Positions 8,686-18,289 of a stretch of 64,000 nt of DNA are shown piece by piece. Below the pieces are notes generated by a model. It saw only the letters and a program-made list of their open reading frames with translations, did no database searches and had not been told where the DNA came from. Where the stretch lies: the NCBI RefSeq assembly GCF_010111755.1, contig NC_088961.1:620001-684000 (forward strand). The letters run 5' to 3'. The stretch comes from Nakaseomyces glabratus (Eukaryota; Ascomycota; Saccharomycetes; Saccharomycetales; Saccharomycetaceae). Position numbers and translations under genes: made by a program. Position 1 is the first letter of the stretch; each line of letters begins with the position of its first letter.

Positions 8686-9456
8686 GATCTTCAAGCTCGA
8701 ATATATAGTTGTGTGTTTACCAGGTCGAGCGGTCGAACAGCAAGGACACTACAAACAACAATGAAATATGACTATAGGCTATTTATATATTTTGCTCATT
8801 TATGCGTCTCCTTTGCTATACTTTGTTGACGTATTTTCAGTTTCGCCGTGTCCATTATAAGGAGCACTTATTAGACACAAATCGGGCTTGGCATGTTGTT
8901 GTTCTGTAAATTATACCTGTCAGATGGGCTTATAGTACTTACTCTAATACAAATATGACGTATTTTGCATTGAGGGACCCTTTATATCAATAAAAGTTTA
9001 ATGCGGGGGAGGGGGGTGGAAGCAGGATCCTCTGCATGGAATTGTTAGTTTCAACCATAACCAAAGGGAAAGAGCTAGAGGAACAGCTTAGAACAAAGGC
9101 TTTTCGAAGAGTAGGCAGTGGAACAAGACTTTGCAGAATGGGGGGACACTGTGAGCATTCACAGTGCTGGGGTGTCCTTCTGGGAGTCTTGAATCCTTCT
9201 CGGAGACTCCTCGACATGAAGTGTTGGTGACAATTCATGTGTCTTGTCATTCTATCATGCCAGAGAAAAGTGATCCTCCCAGGCTGAACAGTGAACGATA
9301 TTCAAGTTACTGACCTTATTACTGGTAGTCTCTGCCTTAGTTGGCTTCGGTATTTAAAGTTGGACTGTATATATTCACCAACACGGTATCCTTACATATC
9401 TGACGCTTGGCAAGATATCCCAATATAGAAAGAAATATTCAAAGTAGCACTGCGTC
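8686..9456. other. Intergenic region upstream of MRPL28
   Basis: 770 bp between the small PPxY gene and MRPL28, where S. cerevisiae carries MFA1. No WDPxC-CaaX (a-factor) coding sequence is visible on either strand. A block of potential stem-loops occupies about 9124-9243 (listed separately). A G-run is at 9004-9016, and an MRPL28-proximal TATATA lies near 9369. Confidence 0.5.
9124..9243. ncRNA. Candidate structured RNA (stem-loop cluster), unassigned
   Basis: Several strong inverted repeats are packed in 120 bp. CACTGTGA (9147-9154) pairs with TCACAGTG (9159-9166) around a GCAT loop. GGACAC (9144-9149) can instead pair with GTGTCC (9172-9177). CAAGACT (9124-9130) pairs with AGTCTTG (9185-9191), enclosing the previous hairpin. 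GGAGTCT (9183-9189) pairs with AGACTCC (9204-9210) as an alternative. CATGAA (9215-9220) pairs with TTCATG (9234-9239). An ACA at 9214-9216 follows the GGAGTCT stem and AGAGTA sits upstream, which superficially resembles H/ACA snoRNA boxes, but the geometry does not fit well. No known RNA family was recognised and the strand is undecided. Open frames overlap this block on both strands (64 and 87 codons) but look non-coding. Confidence 0.3.
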
Positions 9457-9897
9457 ATGCTGAGAAACACTGTGGGGAAGAGCAAAACCAGTATCGAACA
9501 ATTGATGGCTAAGAGCCAGATTGTGAGGTATAAGCGTACCAAGAGCCAGGGTGGGCTTTCACCGCTTACACAGAGGGTAGTCACACAGCTGAGTGTGCTG
9601 TCGGCAGCCAGGAAGCAACCGAAGCTGCTAAAGCTCTCGAAGGAGGACCTAGTGAAACATCAGACTATAGAGAGAAGCTGGAAGCTATATCAGCAACAAA
9701 AGACCACTAGACAGTTGGCACAATTGAAGCAACAGTATTTGGCAATGGAGGAGGCCATGGAGACCCTGAAGTCCGTGAGCCCGGAGTTGTACGAAGAAGC
9801 AAACATATCAGAAGAAGGTAAGCAGTTCCCACTAGATATAAAGATCACCACCGATGCTCCACCAAACAAGATATGGCATTACAATTTCAAAAAGTAA
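9457..9897 (+). CDS. MRPL28: Mitochondrial large-subunit ribosomal protein mL40
   Basis: 146 residues from ATG at 9457, matching the S. cerevisiae Mrpl28 length (147). The protein is basic and helical. It has an N-terminal Lys/Arg/Ser-rich segment suited to mitochondrial import ([12 protein letters not shown]), a central [20 protein letters not shown] helix and the C-terminal [12 protein letters not shown] that is typical of the family. It is a subunit of the mitochondrial 54S ribosomal subunit. Position equals YDR462W. No anomaly seen. Confidence 0.93.
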   Translation: MLRNTVGKSKTSIEQLMAKSQIVRYKRTKSQGGLSPLTQRVVTQLSVLSAARKQPKLLKLSKEDLVKHQTIERSWKLYQQQKTTRQLAQLKQQYLAMEEAMETLKSVSPELYEEANISEEGKQFPLDIKITTDAPPNKIWHYNFKK

Positions 9898-10366
9898 ATT
9901 TAAAAAGCTATGAGGAGCCATTTCCAACATCAAAGTTTCCTGGCTGACACATAAGCAATGTATCAACAACACCAACCAGGTACTCTACAAATACACATTG
10001 TTAAACATCCTACACCCTGTATATATTATCGGAAAATACAACTTAGTTTACATGTATATCGTAACATAAATCCATACACACTTGTTCCTATCAAACATAC
10101 AAATATCATCAAACAGACACAGAAACACACGCAGAGACATCCAATTTTACCTCTCGCAAGTGCTGAAATTTTTTTTTTCACCGCGAAGGAGTCAATCGCA
10201 AGCCAAAAGTCAGCGAATTGGAAATTTGCCAAAACTTTAAAAGGAGTACAACCTTTTGATCCATTAGTTGTGGATGCTATCATAGCAAGCTCTTTGAGTA
10301 AGTGATAAGTTACCAGGTGAGCTTAAAAGGCAATTCATTAAGTGTTAAGAAATTACTGTTGCCGCG
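9898..10366. other. STP1 upstream region
   Basis: 469 bp between MRPL28 and the STP1-like gene. It includes a T-run at about 10168-10178. An open frame of 115 codons (9958-10305) is unrelated in frame to STP1 and looks non-coding. An in-frame TAA at 10346-10348 precludes an N-terminal extension of STP1 without splicing, and no TACTAAC branch point is present. Confidence 0.5.
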
Positions 10367-11446
10367 ATGTTGGGCCGAGAACCATGGATTGTCTCCTCGA
10401 CTTTTGAGTTGGACAACAAGGACGTTGTTGGGCGCAAGTTAGTCAAAGAAGAGGAGGTTAGTAAGACGAGGCACGAACAGGAAGAGTTTGTTTGCCACTA
10501 TTGTGATGCGAGATTCAAGATCAGAGGGTATTTGACTAGGCATATCAAAAAACATGCTTTGCAGAAAGCTTACTATTGTCCGTATTACAACGAGAAGGCA
10601 CCACCAGATTTACGTTGTCATAACAATGGTGGATTTAGCCGTAGAGATACTTATAAAGCTCATATGAAGACGCGGCATATCATGTACCCAAGTGGTGTTA
10701 AATCGCAGGAGAGGTTTAAATCCTCAGGCCATTGTTCTCACTGTGGGGAATACTCTCCAAATGTTGAATTTTGGGTTGAGGACCATGTTGAGTCAGGCCA
10801 ATGTACAGCATTACCTGAAGAGTATATCCTAAAACAATCCAAGAATGGCAAGACAGAGAGGAAAGTGAATAGAGTCAAAATGATAAAAACCTCTAATGGG
10901 CAATCCCGTTTTATCTCAACAACACGAAGCATTATGGATTCGAAAGTACTTCTCAATGAAGACGCGATGGAAGCACTTACAATTGTGGCAGAACACGCCA
11001 AAAGAAGTGATATATTGACCAAATACGGAACAAACAAGATATTACTTGACTCTGCTGACTTTGATAAGGATGTGTTAGAGTCAAAACCAAAAAATCGCTA
11101 CACAGAGGAACCACTAGAAGACGAAGAAGAAGAAGAAGAAGAGATGGGCGGCCACCCATTTTTTGGTAGACAAAAAATCCCAAGCTTTAAGCCATTGGAT
11201 ACCGAAAACACAAATAAACAGGATCAATGCATCAAAAAGAACTCCGCCGACCAACATGTTCCTCCTTTGGATTCGGAACAAAGCTCCATGAACTTAGATT
11301 ACCTGTTAGAATTTGAGGCTGGTACTCAATCGGTGAAGAATCCTCTTCCTAGATTCAATAAGGATGTGATATCCAAGCAATCACAGAGGAGCTTAGAAGA
11401 ATACACAACATTGTACACTGAATACTTCAAAGATACCTTTAATTGA
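10367..11446 (+). CDS. STP1: Stp1/Stp2-type zinc-finger transcription factor lacking the N-terminal latency region
   Basis: 359 residues. Stp1 and Stp2 switch on amino-acid permease genes after the Ssy1-Ptr3-Ssy5 sensor cleaves an N-terminal cytoplasmic-retention region. The first finger is C43-x2-C46-x12-H59-x3-H63. It is followed by the family's extended finger block (FNx-like CPYYNEKAPPDLRCHNNGGFSRRDTYKAHMKTRH; then CSHCGEYSPNVE). Downstream motifs also match Stp1: KTSNGQSRFIST, ILTKYGTNKILLDSADF and LDSEQSS. Only 42 residues precede the first finger, against roughly 150 in S. cerevisiae. The amphipathic anchor and the Cys-flanked cleavage region are not there. A stop at 10346 confirms the short start. 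Position equals YDR463W. It may be constitutively nuclear, which is inference. Confidence 0.85.
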   Translation: MLGREPWIVSSTFELDNKDVVGRKLVKEEEVSKTRHEQEEFVCHYCDARFKIRGYLTRHIKKHALQKAYYCPYYNEKAPPDLRCHNNGGFSRRDTYKAHMKTRHIMYPSGVKSQERFKSSGHCSHCGEYSPNVEFWVEDHVESGQCTALPEEYILKQSKNGKTERKVNRVKMIKTSNGQSRFISTTRSIMDSKVLLNEDAMEALTIVAEHAKRSDILTKYGTNKILLDSADFDKDVLESKPKNRYTEEPLEDEEEEEEEMGGHPFFGRQKIPSFKPLDTENTNKQDQCIKKNSADQHVPPLDSEQSSMNLDYLLEFEAGTQSVKNPLPRFNKDVISKQSQRSLEEYTTLYTEYFKDTFN

Positions 11447-12107
11447 GAGTTAACACTGTACCTTGTGCTTCTGCATATCCTTGGACCATACTTATTACCG
11501 AACTTGCTTTCACCAGCACTCCGGCAAGAATCCATGCATATTATAATTGATCTTCATATTCCTCTTTTTTTAGCCCCTCTAAATTAATGTTTATTTTCTA
11601 TGGTCTTTCTATACACACATATAAAGTAAATACGCATAAATCGATGAAATACATATATAAACAAAGTGAGTCTATCATAAGAGATACTTCTACACTTTTT
11701 CGAATTCTGAATATTGTCAAAAATGGGAGCTCCTAAAACCATAGTACTTGAAATCAGGACTATATGATTCAGACACAAACAATCACAAATCACGAAAAAT
11801 ACAAAATATCAAAACCTTAAATTTTTGTTGCGATGAGCTCCTCCATGAAATCAATAACAATGCAGTAAACAAAATTAGTATCATATTTGTTAACTTAGAA
11901 ATATTGAACGTCGTACATTTGACAGTATTTATTGGCTTTAGTAGATCAACAAAGGACGGTCGAGCCATTTTTGGACGCAGACATTCAACTAAGTTTTTTC
12001 TCAAAACACAAAACACCAAAATCATTTATCTAACGCGAATTAATATCTTCTACAAGAAAGCAAAAGACTGGAGATAATTTTCCTATATATATGAGAATAA
12101 GACAATA
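11447..12107. other. STP1 3' region and SPP41 promoter
   Basis: 660 bp, very AT-rich. A PAC element lies at 11830-11839, 268 bp before the SPP41 ATG, and TATATATA lies at about 12083-12090. Overlapping open frames on both strands (11748-12077 and 11783-12025) have no recognisable protein character; one holds a hydrophobic run. I do not call them genes. Confidence 0.5.
11830..11839 (+). promoter_or_regulatory. PAC element (GCGATGAGCT)
   Basis: Exact PAC consensus upstream of SPP41, preceded by TTTTTGTT. Dot6/Tod6 binding is expected from S. cerevisiae knowledge. Confidence 0.5.
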
Positions 12108-15100
12108 ATGTCGCATAATCAACAAGATGAGGAAGATATAAACTTCCAGGAACTTGTAGGAAATTTATTAAGTACACATAATGAACAAATTAACGAAGAC
12201 GAAACGGACAACCAGCAGAATGAGGATCCACATATCGATTTACCCGATTTACACACTGCTGAAGATGACCTAGTTGCTGTGGTAGCTAATGCTATTCAGA
12301 ACATGGACGTAGTTGAGGGCTCACATCAAATAGAACAGACACCCACTCAAACACACAGCAGTCATGACGATCAAATGGAAATTGATAAGGATATCGAGCT
12401 TGATGAGGAAGAAAGACAACACCGAGAATGGGCAAGGCTACTGCGACAAGGCATCTTGGAGACAGAAAAAACAGAGACTGATAATATTGATCACATACAA
12501 GAAAATGAGGAGAATCTAGATGATGAGGATGAAAATCTAAGAAGAGCCATTTTGGAATCATTAAATGAGCTAAATGTACCGCAATCGACTAAACAAACTA
12601 AGAAAGCTTCTAAGAAGAAGAAGAAAGAAAAAGATAAAGATAAAAATAAAAAGCCAGAGAAAGGAACCGAAAAGAAGCCTGATAAGAAATCAGAAAAGAA
12701 ATCAGAAAAGAAATCAGAAAAGAAATCAGAAAAGAAATCAGAAAAGAAATCAGAAAAGAGTACAGATAAGAAATCAGATAGAAAGCAGGAAAAAAAGTCC
12801 GACAAAAAGAGTACTAAAAAATCTGACAAAAAATTAATAAAAAAATCTGATAATTTAGTAATACCGAAAACTCCCTCCAAGATACAACAAAAATCAAATA
12901 ATCAATCTGAACAACTAAAGACCATTGATGATGATATCAGCTTACTAAATTTTGAAGACGTGATCCAAGGCTTTATGAAGGAAGGTGAAGAAGCTGGTAA
13001 CAAATATGCAACAGCTGGCGATGATAATTTTGCCGCTGATGAAATTGTTGAAGCAACTTTGAAAGCCTTTGAAAAGGAGCTTCTCAATGTTACTGAAAAA
13101 GATAAAAAAAAGAAGAAAAAACCAATACGACAGTCTTCAACAACAAAAGATACTGCTATTTCAAATTTGAAATCAAAAACTAAAAAGTCGAAAAAGGATA
13201 ATAAAACTATCACCCCTAATCATATTTCAACAGTGGCCAAAAAGCATATTTCTAATGAAACTCCTAAGGCTAATTTACAAACAGATGATGATGAGTACGC
13301 CAAGGCATTAGCTGATGTTGTAGAGCAAGTTGTGAGCAAATCGTTTGTTTCCAATGAAAAAGCCTCTGAGATGAAGAAAAAAGCCGAAACGCCTAGAGCT
13401 GTGATACCGCCTATACAGAAACGTATAAGTGGTCCAAGCAGTTTACAGAAACAACAACAAGTGATTCCTAAGGAGAAAGTTGCACAGAAATCCAAGTCTG
13501 TGAAAGAGACAAAACATAAGAAAGATGTAAAAAAACAGAAACCAGAGAAAACACACAAACTAGAGGCTGCTGAGGAGCCTTTTGATATGAATGCTATCAT
13601 GAAAAATGCTATGGATATGGCATTTCAAAACCATGAGAGCAATGACCTGGATACTTCAGTTATTGAAGAATTCAACCGTGGGCTAGGCGATATGACCATT
13701 GCGGACATTCTTGCTCCAAAAAGCTTGAAAGCAAAGAAGAAAACGATCTCTAAAAAGAAATCTTCAGCAGAATTAGATGATAGGGGGTCTGATAAAAGCA
13801 AATCCAAACTAATAGCAACAAAGTCGAAACTCCCAGATAAGGTTGATAACAATAACCACCGTTTACCAAGTGCTGCTGTGGTTACACCTAGTGTAGTTCA
13901 TGAAACTAATCTAGAAGAGAAGAAAAAGGATTTAAAAGCGAAAGATAATAAAACAGAACTTACTGATTTAAGAGTCAAGACACTACCATCCTCTCAACAA
14001 ATTAAAGTTTTTAAAGTTAATGCTGGCGGTAGGGAAGCTGTTAATCATGATGCTAGTGCCCCAATATTACATAAAATCAAATTCTCCAATCGTTCAGATG
14101 AAAGACAGAAAACGATGCCAGTAACAAAAACAATAGAAACTACAAGAATGAAACTCTCTAAGCAATATTTAGCTGCTGTTAATGAAGCAGTTTCCCTAGT
14201 CAAGAAGAAAAGGGCTGCCTTGAATAAACAGAAGAAGGAAGAAGAGAGGAGGTTAAGACAGGAGCGAAAAGAACAGAAGAAACTCAAGAAACTTCAAGAG
14301 AAGGAGAAGAAAGAGAAGGAGTCCAGAGAACTAGAGGAAATCGTGGCAAAAGGACCACCATATCCAGCAGATCTTAGATTGACGAAAAGCGGCAGACCAA
14401 AAAAGCCATATAGAAGGTGGACAAAGGAAGAAATGGAGGCAAGAGTGCAAAAAAGTACTGAGGAAGCATTAAAACCAAAGAAAGTGAAAAAGGTAAAGAA
14501 AAAGAAAGATAAGAAACCTAAAAAACTCTCATTAAATGCATTGAAGAAAATACCACTGTTCAACTTGTCGAAAGGGTTAACTCCATTAATGGCAAGTTTA
14601 AGTTACCTGTCTGATGGAAAATCCAGCAGAAAAGATTCTCAAAATAATAACATTGTTCAGAAGTCTAATAATATGAGTTCTGAGGAGATGGCGATGAATG
14701 CTGCAAAAAATCAGAAAAATGCAACAAACATTACGTATTATGATCCATCATGTGATGCAATTGTCCGCAAAGAGATCATCGAATACCATCCTCCTTGGGT
14801 AATACCTAACAATCCTCCATTAACTCTTCCAGTCGTTACTCTCCTAAGAAGAGATGCGATTGACAAACTGGTTCCAAGTGGTAAAGCAAGCAAACGAAAG
14901 AAAAAAACATCCGAATATGGAACAGTTAGTGCTAGAGAAAAGATGATGTCTTCTATTTTGGGTCCAATTGTCAATACTTTGAAAGCTGCAGCAAAAGCTA
15001 AGACTGCCTCAGGTGCATCCCCAGAAGAAGCAAGCAAATACCTAGCAACTATTATTCAATACACAAAAAACACAATAGTGAAGGCCCTTCTAAATGCTAG

Positions 15101-16931
15101 GTCATCACAATTGCAATCAATCAAAACGGAGACATCAGTACGTCTTGATTCTCCATCTTTGACTAATGGAAGTCAAACCATTCCTATTTTCAATTCAAGG
15201 AAGATAGTGAATTCTGGTAACCGTGAAGGGAATTTAATAAGCCCAAAAAAAGGTACAATCACAATTGATGACAAAGAAGACACAACCAAGAAACACGCAG
15301 TTCCTATAAAAATTGAAGAAGAAGTGACAATTCATGACTTTACGCCTGTGAGGACGCAAATACCATGGAATAATTATCACATCTTATTGTCAAACAATGA
15401 CGCAATAAAAGAATACGAAAGATTACAACTTTGGAGAGAAGCAACTGTCAATGATATCTGTCATAACAACGGACACATTAATGACATCTCTAATGATGAC
15501 ATCAATATGATCAATTCAGATCATGGAGATATGACCGATGACGGGGAAATGGCTATCGATCCATCTTTATATGGTATGGATAAAAGTGCATCTCATCCTA
15601 TTGAAAACAACATAGAACCTGTCTTATCTCATAATAACAAAACTTCCCAACCAACCTCAATATTAATAGAAGACAATGAACTTCATCCTCCAAGTACGAA
15701 ACATATAGAGAAAAACTTCAAAAATACACCAAACTCTGTTGGGAATTATGCACATATTGTAGATATTAACGATGAAAGCCATAGCATCACGATAGATGTT
15801 GGAGTAGACGAATCCGTAGAAAACCCGCTATCAGAGATTAACGAAACACATGTAAAGTTTGACAATCCCAAGCCGACATCTCGTGATTCTGATGCGCATA
15901 TCTCAACAGGTTCTAACAAAGCTGACAATCACAAAAGTTCAGACGAGAATAATACTAGTGAGGAAATTGGTAGCCAGAGAAACTTCAATTCAAATGATAA
16001 TGACAAAGGTCCATTGATAAATAGGTTGATCCGTGAACAGCTCATAGATTTGGATCATGAATCACAAAAAGAAGGCTCTATGCCAGATTTTAGTGATCTG
16101 ATTTCTAATACACTAAGCTCTGTACTGCCTGAAATTGAGAAAAGTGCAACGACGATGAAAAAACCAAGAAAGGTTAATAAAGAAACACCAAACAATGTAT
16201 TAAACTTAGATGGGTTAGTGCCACCTGTTAGCAAGATAATTAAGAAGGAGGAAAGCGCTGAAAGACTATCTCCAACTGGTCGCGTGAATCACACTTTGCC
16301 TAAAAAACTAGTTATACCGTTAAACAACATCTCGAACTCCAATAACACATTACCTTCTGTAAAAACTGAGGAGAAATCAGTAGTTAAAAAAGAGGTGGTA
16401 AAAATTGTAAAACCCAGACCAGTTACTCCTACCTTCAGCTTCAATATCCCGAATTTGAAAAACTATCCTGGTATGGCTACACTAGTAACTAAGTTGTTAA
16501 AGAAGTATCTTACCGCAGAGGAGTTTAACCAATTCAAAAGGGAATCTAATAAAGAGAGGAAAAGAAAATGGAGGGAAGCGAACTCGCAGAAAAACTGGGA
16601 GAATGATCTAAGATCACGGCTAAAGAGGCGCGCTAATGAAAAGTTTGGACCTGAAAATAATGAAGCGAAACAGAAATGGATTCAAGAAGAATTTGACTCA
16701 AGGGTTTCAAAAGACAAAATTAAACTCGAAGGAAGTGAAACGATAGATAGATCGGGAAACACAGTGATGACTGACAGCGATTCTTTACAAATTCTTGCAG
16801 GTAGTTTCGGTAAATTAGATCTTGCTAGAAAAATCGAAACAGAAGTTAATGACATTATCGAAGATTTCATTGAGAACTCTAACAAGAAAAAACGGAAAGT
16901 GACGAAAAATAAAGACATTCCAGCCAACTAA
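12108..16931 (+). CDS. SPP41: Spp41-like lysine-rich nuclear protein
   Basis: 1607 residues from ATG at 12108; S. cerevisiae Spp41 is 1435. Spp41 was found as a negative regulator of expression of the splicing factors Prp3 and Prp4; its biochemical role is unclear. The N-terminus is acidic and holds a stretch that fits a ubiquitin-interacting motif (DENLRRAILESLNEL, residues 141-155). A lysine-rich low-complexity zone follows, with six perfect KKSE repeats (about residues 193-216). A long K/E coiled region with RRLRQERKEQKKLKKL comes next (about 710-730). A conserved-looking middle contains SGRPKKPYRRWTKEEME (about 763-779) and SAREKMMSSILGPIVNTLK (about 942-960). The C-terminal domain is FSFNIPNLKNYPGMATLV onwards (about 1444-1540), ending with a basic KKKRKVTKNK tail. 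Assignment rests on position (YDR464W) and overall character. Confidence 0.85.
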   Translation: MSHNQQDEEDINFQELVGNLLSTHNEQINEDETDNQQNEDPHIDLPDLHTAEDDLVAVVANAIQNMDVVEGSHQIEQTPTQTHSSHDDQMEIDKDIELDEEERQHREWARLLRQGILETEKTETDNIDHIQENEENLDDEDENLRRAILESLNELNVPQSTKQTKKASKKKKKEKDKDKNKKPEKGTEKKPDKKSEKKSEKKSEKKSEKKSEKKSEKSTDKKSDRKQEKKSDKKSTKKSDKKLIKKSDNLVIPKTPSKIQQKSNNQSEQLKTIDDDISLLNFEDVIQGFMKEGEEAGNKYATAGDDNFAADEIVEATLKAFEKELLNVTEKDKKKKKKPIRQSSTTKDTAISNLKSKTKKSKKDNKTITPNHISTVAKKHISNETPKANLQTDDDEYAKALADVVEQVVSKSFVSNEKASEMKKKAETPRAVIPPIQKRISGPSSLQKQQQVIPKEKVAQKSKSVKETKHKKDVKKQKPEKTHKLEAAEEPFDMNAIMKNAMDMAFQNHESNDLDTSVIEEFNRGLGDMTIADILAPKSLKAKKKTISKKKSSAELDDRGSDKSKSKLIATKSKLPDKVDNNNHRLPSAAVVTPSVVHETNLEEKKKDLKAKDNKTELTDLRVKTLPSSQQIKVFKVNAGGREAVNHDASAPILHKIKFSNRSDERQKTMPVTKTIETTRMKLSKQYLAAVNEAVSLVKKKRAALNKQKKEEERRLRQERKEQKKLKKLQEKEKKEKESRELEEIVAKGPPYPADLRLTKSGRPKKPYRRWTKEEMEARVQKSTEEALKPKKVKKVKKKKDKKPKKLSLNALKKIPLFNLSKGLTPLMASLSYLSDGKSSRKDSQNNNIVQKSNNMSSEEMAMNAAKNQKNATNITYYDPSCDAIVRKEIIEYHPPWVIPNNPPLTLPVVTLLRRDAIDKLVPSGKASKRKKKTSEYGTVSAREKMMSSILGPIVNTLKAAAKAKTASGASPEEASKYLATIIQYTKNTIVKALLNARSSQLQSIKTETSVRLDSPSLTNGSQTIPIFNSRKIVNSGNREGNLISPKKGTITIDDKEDTTKKHAVPIKIEEEVTIHDFTPVRTQIPWNNYHILLSNNDAIKEYERLQLWREATVNDICHNNGHINDISNDDINMINSDHGDMTDDGEMAIDPSLYGMDKSASHPIENNIEPVLSHNNKTSQPTSILIEDNELHPPSTKHIEKNFKNTPNSVGNYAHIVDINDESHSITIDVGVDESVENPLSEINETHVKFDNPKPTSRDSDAHISTGSNKADNHKSSDENNTSEEIGSQRNFNSNDNDKGPLINRLIREQLIDLDHESQKEGSMPDFSDLISNTLSSVLPEIEKSATTMKKPRKVNKETPNNVLNLDGLVPPVSKIIKKEESAERLSPTGRVNHTLPKKLVIPLNNISNSNNTLPSVKTEEKSVVKKEVVKIVKPRPVTPTFSFNIPNLKNYPGMATLVTKLLKKYLTAEEFNQFKRESNKERKRKWREANSQKNWENDLRSRLKRRANEKFGPENNEAKQKWIQEEFDSRVSKDKIKLEGSETIDRSGNTVMTDSDSLQILAGSFGKLDLARKIETEVNDIIEDFIENSNKKKRKVTKNKDIPAN
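12684..12755 (+). repeat. Six perfect 12-bp repeats AAGAAATCAGAA inside SPP41
   Basis: Encodes (KKSE)6. Two degenerate units follow (KSTD, KKSD). Being in units of three codons plus one, copy-number change keeps the frame, so length polymorphism between strains is likely. Confidence 0.9.
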
Positions 16932-17050
16932 TTGATTTAAGAAAATCAAAGAAGGGCGTTGTATTATATTATTTTTTTCTAGATGACACTTTTTAACTTA
17001 TTATTATAAATAAAATATATTCCTAAAATCTTTACTACTGGACAAGTTTT

Positions 17051-18289
17051 TCATGCAAATGATATTTTGGGATGGTAATAATATTCACAATTGTAGTATG
17101 ATCTTTTCACATCCTTCCAATCAGGAAGCTTGCCCTTCAAATCGACATATGTGTATTCACAATTCATACCATAAGTTGCAACATCAACTTCTACAATCTT
17201 CTTATAAACGTCATAACAAAGTGGTCTATCAGCACCCAACCCGTTGAAGAACGAGAAAACACCTTCTGGATTAACCAGACCGACAACGATATCGTATAAA
17301 TCCAGCATATCTTCGTAGTGTTCACTAAATGTGTCATAATATATTCCATCAAAAAACACATTACCCTCATCTAATAATTTGTTCAGTGAGTCTTGCCATT
17401 TACCCTCCAAAATCACAACATTTGGCTTCTGATACCAACCGTCATTTTTCATTTTCTTTAGTACATCGGGATGCGCTTCGCAAATATAGTGTTTTTTTGG
17501 ATTCCTCTCTTGTATAAATGTGTCAATGATGCCCATACCAAATCCAATATTAAGTACCACAGACTCTCCCACTGGTTTGCGTGAAACCAATGTATCAGCA
17601 GCTAGTTTCATTATGTCAGTTTCCCAATCCATCATAACACCATCTTTATTGTTTTCTGTTATCAGCGCATCTTCTGTATACTTTAATTTTGTATTTAAGT
17701 AGGTGTCTGGATCTGCTGCAGTAGCATCATCATCCGAAACAGATGAAACCTTGCCCGTGCTGTCATCAAGTGCATCTTTTGGTACCACTTCCGCTGACGC
17801 CTCAGCACATATATCAATCTCATTTTCATCGATGAATTCCACGTCACCTCCATTCAACTTACGAAGTAGTAATTCAGCACTAACTCCCGCTTCGACGACA
17901 CGCTGATATAATGGAGACTCTCTGTTACCACCATTTCTTTCGAGAATCAAGTCACCAACCGTTTTGTTCTCGAAGTCTATAAAATTCCACCCGGCACCAT
18001 ACTCAAAAAGCATATCCATCATGTGTAACACCACTTGCTCTTCATCATCGCTCAGGTTTCCAGGCAACGACCTGGCAAGTATATGCAACGGAGTAGTATT
18101 GGATTGCTCCTCCTCATCAGATACCTCATCAGCATCTTCTCGAAGCTCACTTCTTTCAAACGCTGCCACTTGCTCTAACGTGTACGTTGCAGGAATACCA
18201 GCCTTTAGGAACCGAGAGAGCTCCCCAAGATAGTGCTCTTCCGAAATTGGTCTCACCGGAAAGGTTAGTAGACTATGTAGCTCAGACAT
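17051..18289 (-). CDS. RMT2: Protein arginine N5-methyltransferase Rmt2
   Basis: 412 residues from ATG at 18289 (the frame opens one codon earlier at a TTG). This equals the S. cerevisiae length, with the same start MSELHSLLTFPVRPISEE. Rmt2 places a methyl group on the delta (internal) nitrogen of an arginine in ribosomal protein Rpl12. The N-terminal half has ankyrin-like features (TPLHILARSL, about 65-75). The C-terminal half is a guanidinoacetate-methyltransferase-like fold: VVLNIGFGMGIIDTFIQ (SAM motif I, about 245-261), KHYICEAHPDVLKKM, then FFDGIYYDTFSEHYEDM (about 315-331). Tandem PAC elements lie 68-88 bp upstream, consistent with co-regulation with ribosome biogenesis genes. Position equals YDR465W's partner locus YDR465C. 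Confidence 0.95.
   Translation of the reverse strand: MSELHSLLTFPVRPISEEHYLGELSRFLKAGIPATYTLEQVAAFERSELREDADEVSDEEEQSNTTPLHILARSLPGNLSDDEEQVVLHMMDMLFEYGAGWNFIDFENKTVGDLILERNGGNRESPLYQRVVEAGVSAELLLRKLNGGDVEFIDENEIDICAEASAEVVPKDALDDSTGKVSSVSDDDATAADPDTYLNTKLKYTEDALITENNKDGVMMDWETDIMKLAADTLVSRKPVGESVVLNIGFGMGIIDTFIQERNPKKHYICEAHPDVLKKMKNDGWYQKPNVVILEGKWQDSLNKLLDEGNVFFDGIYYDTFSEHYEDMLDLYDIVVGLVNPEGVFSFFNGLGADRPLCYDVYKKIVEVDVATYGMNCEYTYVDLKGKLPDWKDVKRSYYNCEYYYHPKISFA

Noticed and set aside
9958..10305. 115-codon open frame upstream of STP1 as a missing Stp1 N-terminus
   Set aside because: It is in a different frame with stops between, has no resemblance to the Stp1 retention helix, and no splice signals join it.
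11748..12077. Overlapping open frames on both strands before SPP41
   Set aside because: Low-complexity composition, no family resemblance, and they overlap a promoter with a PAC element.
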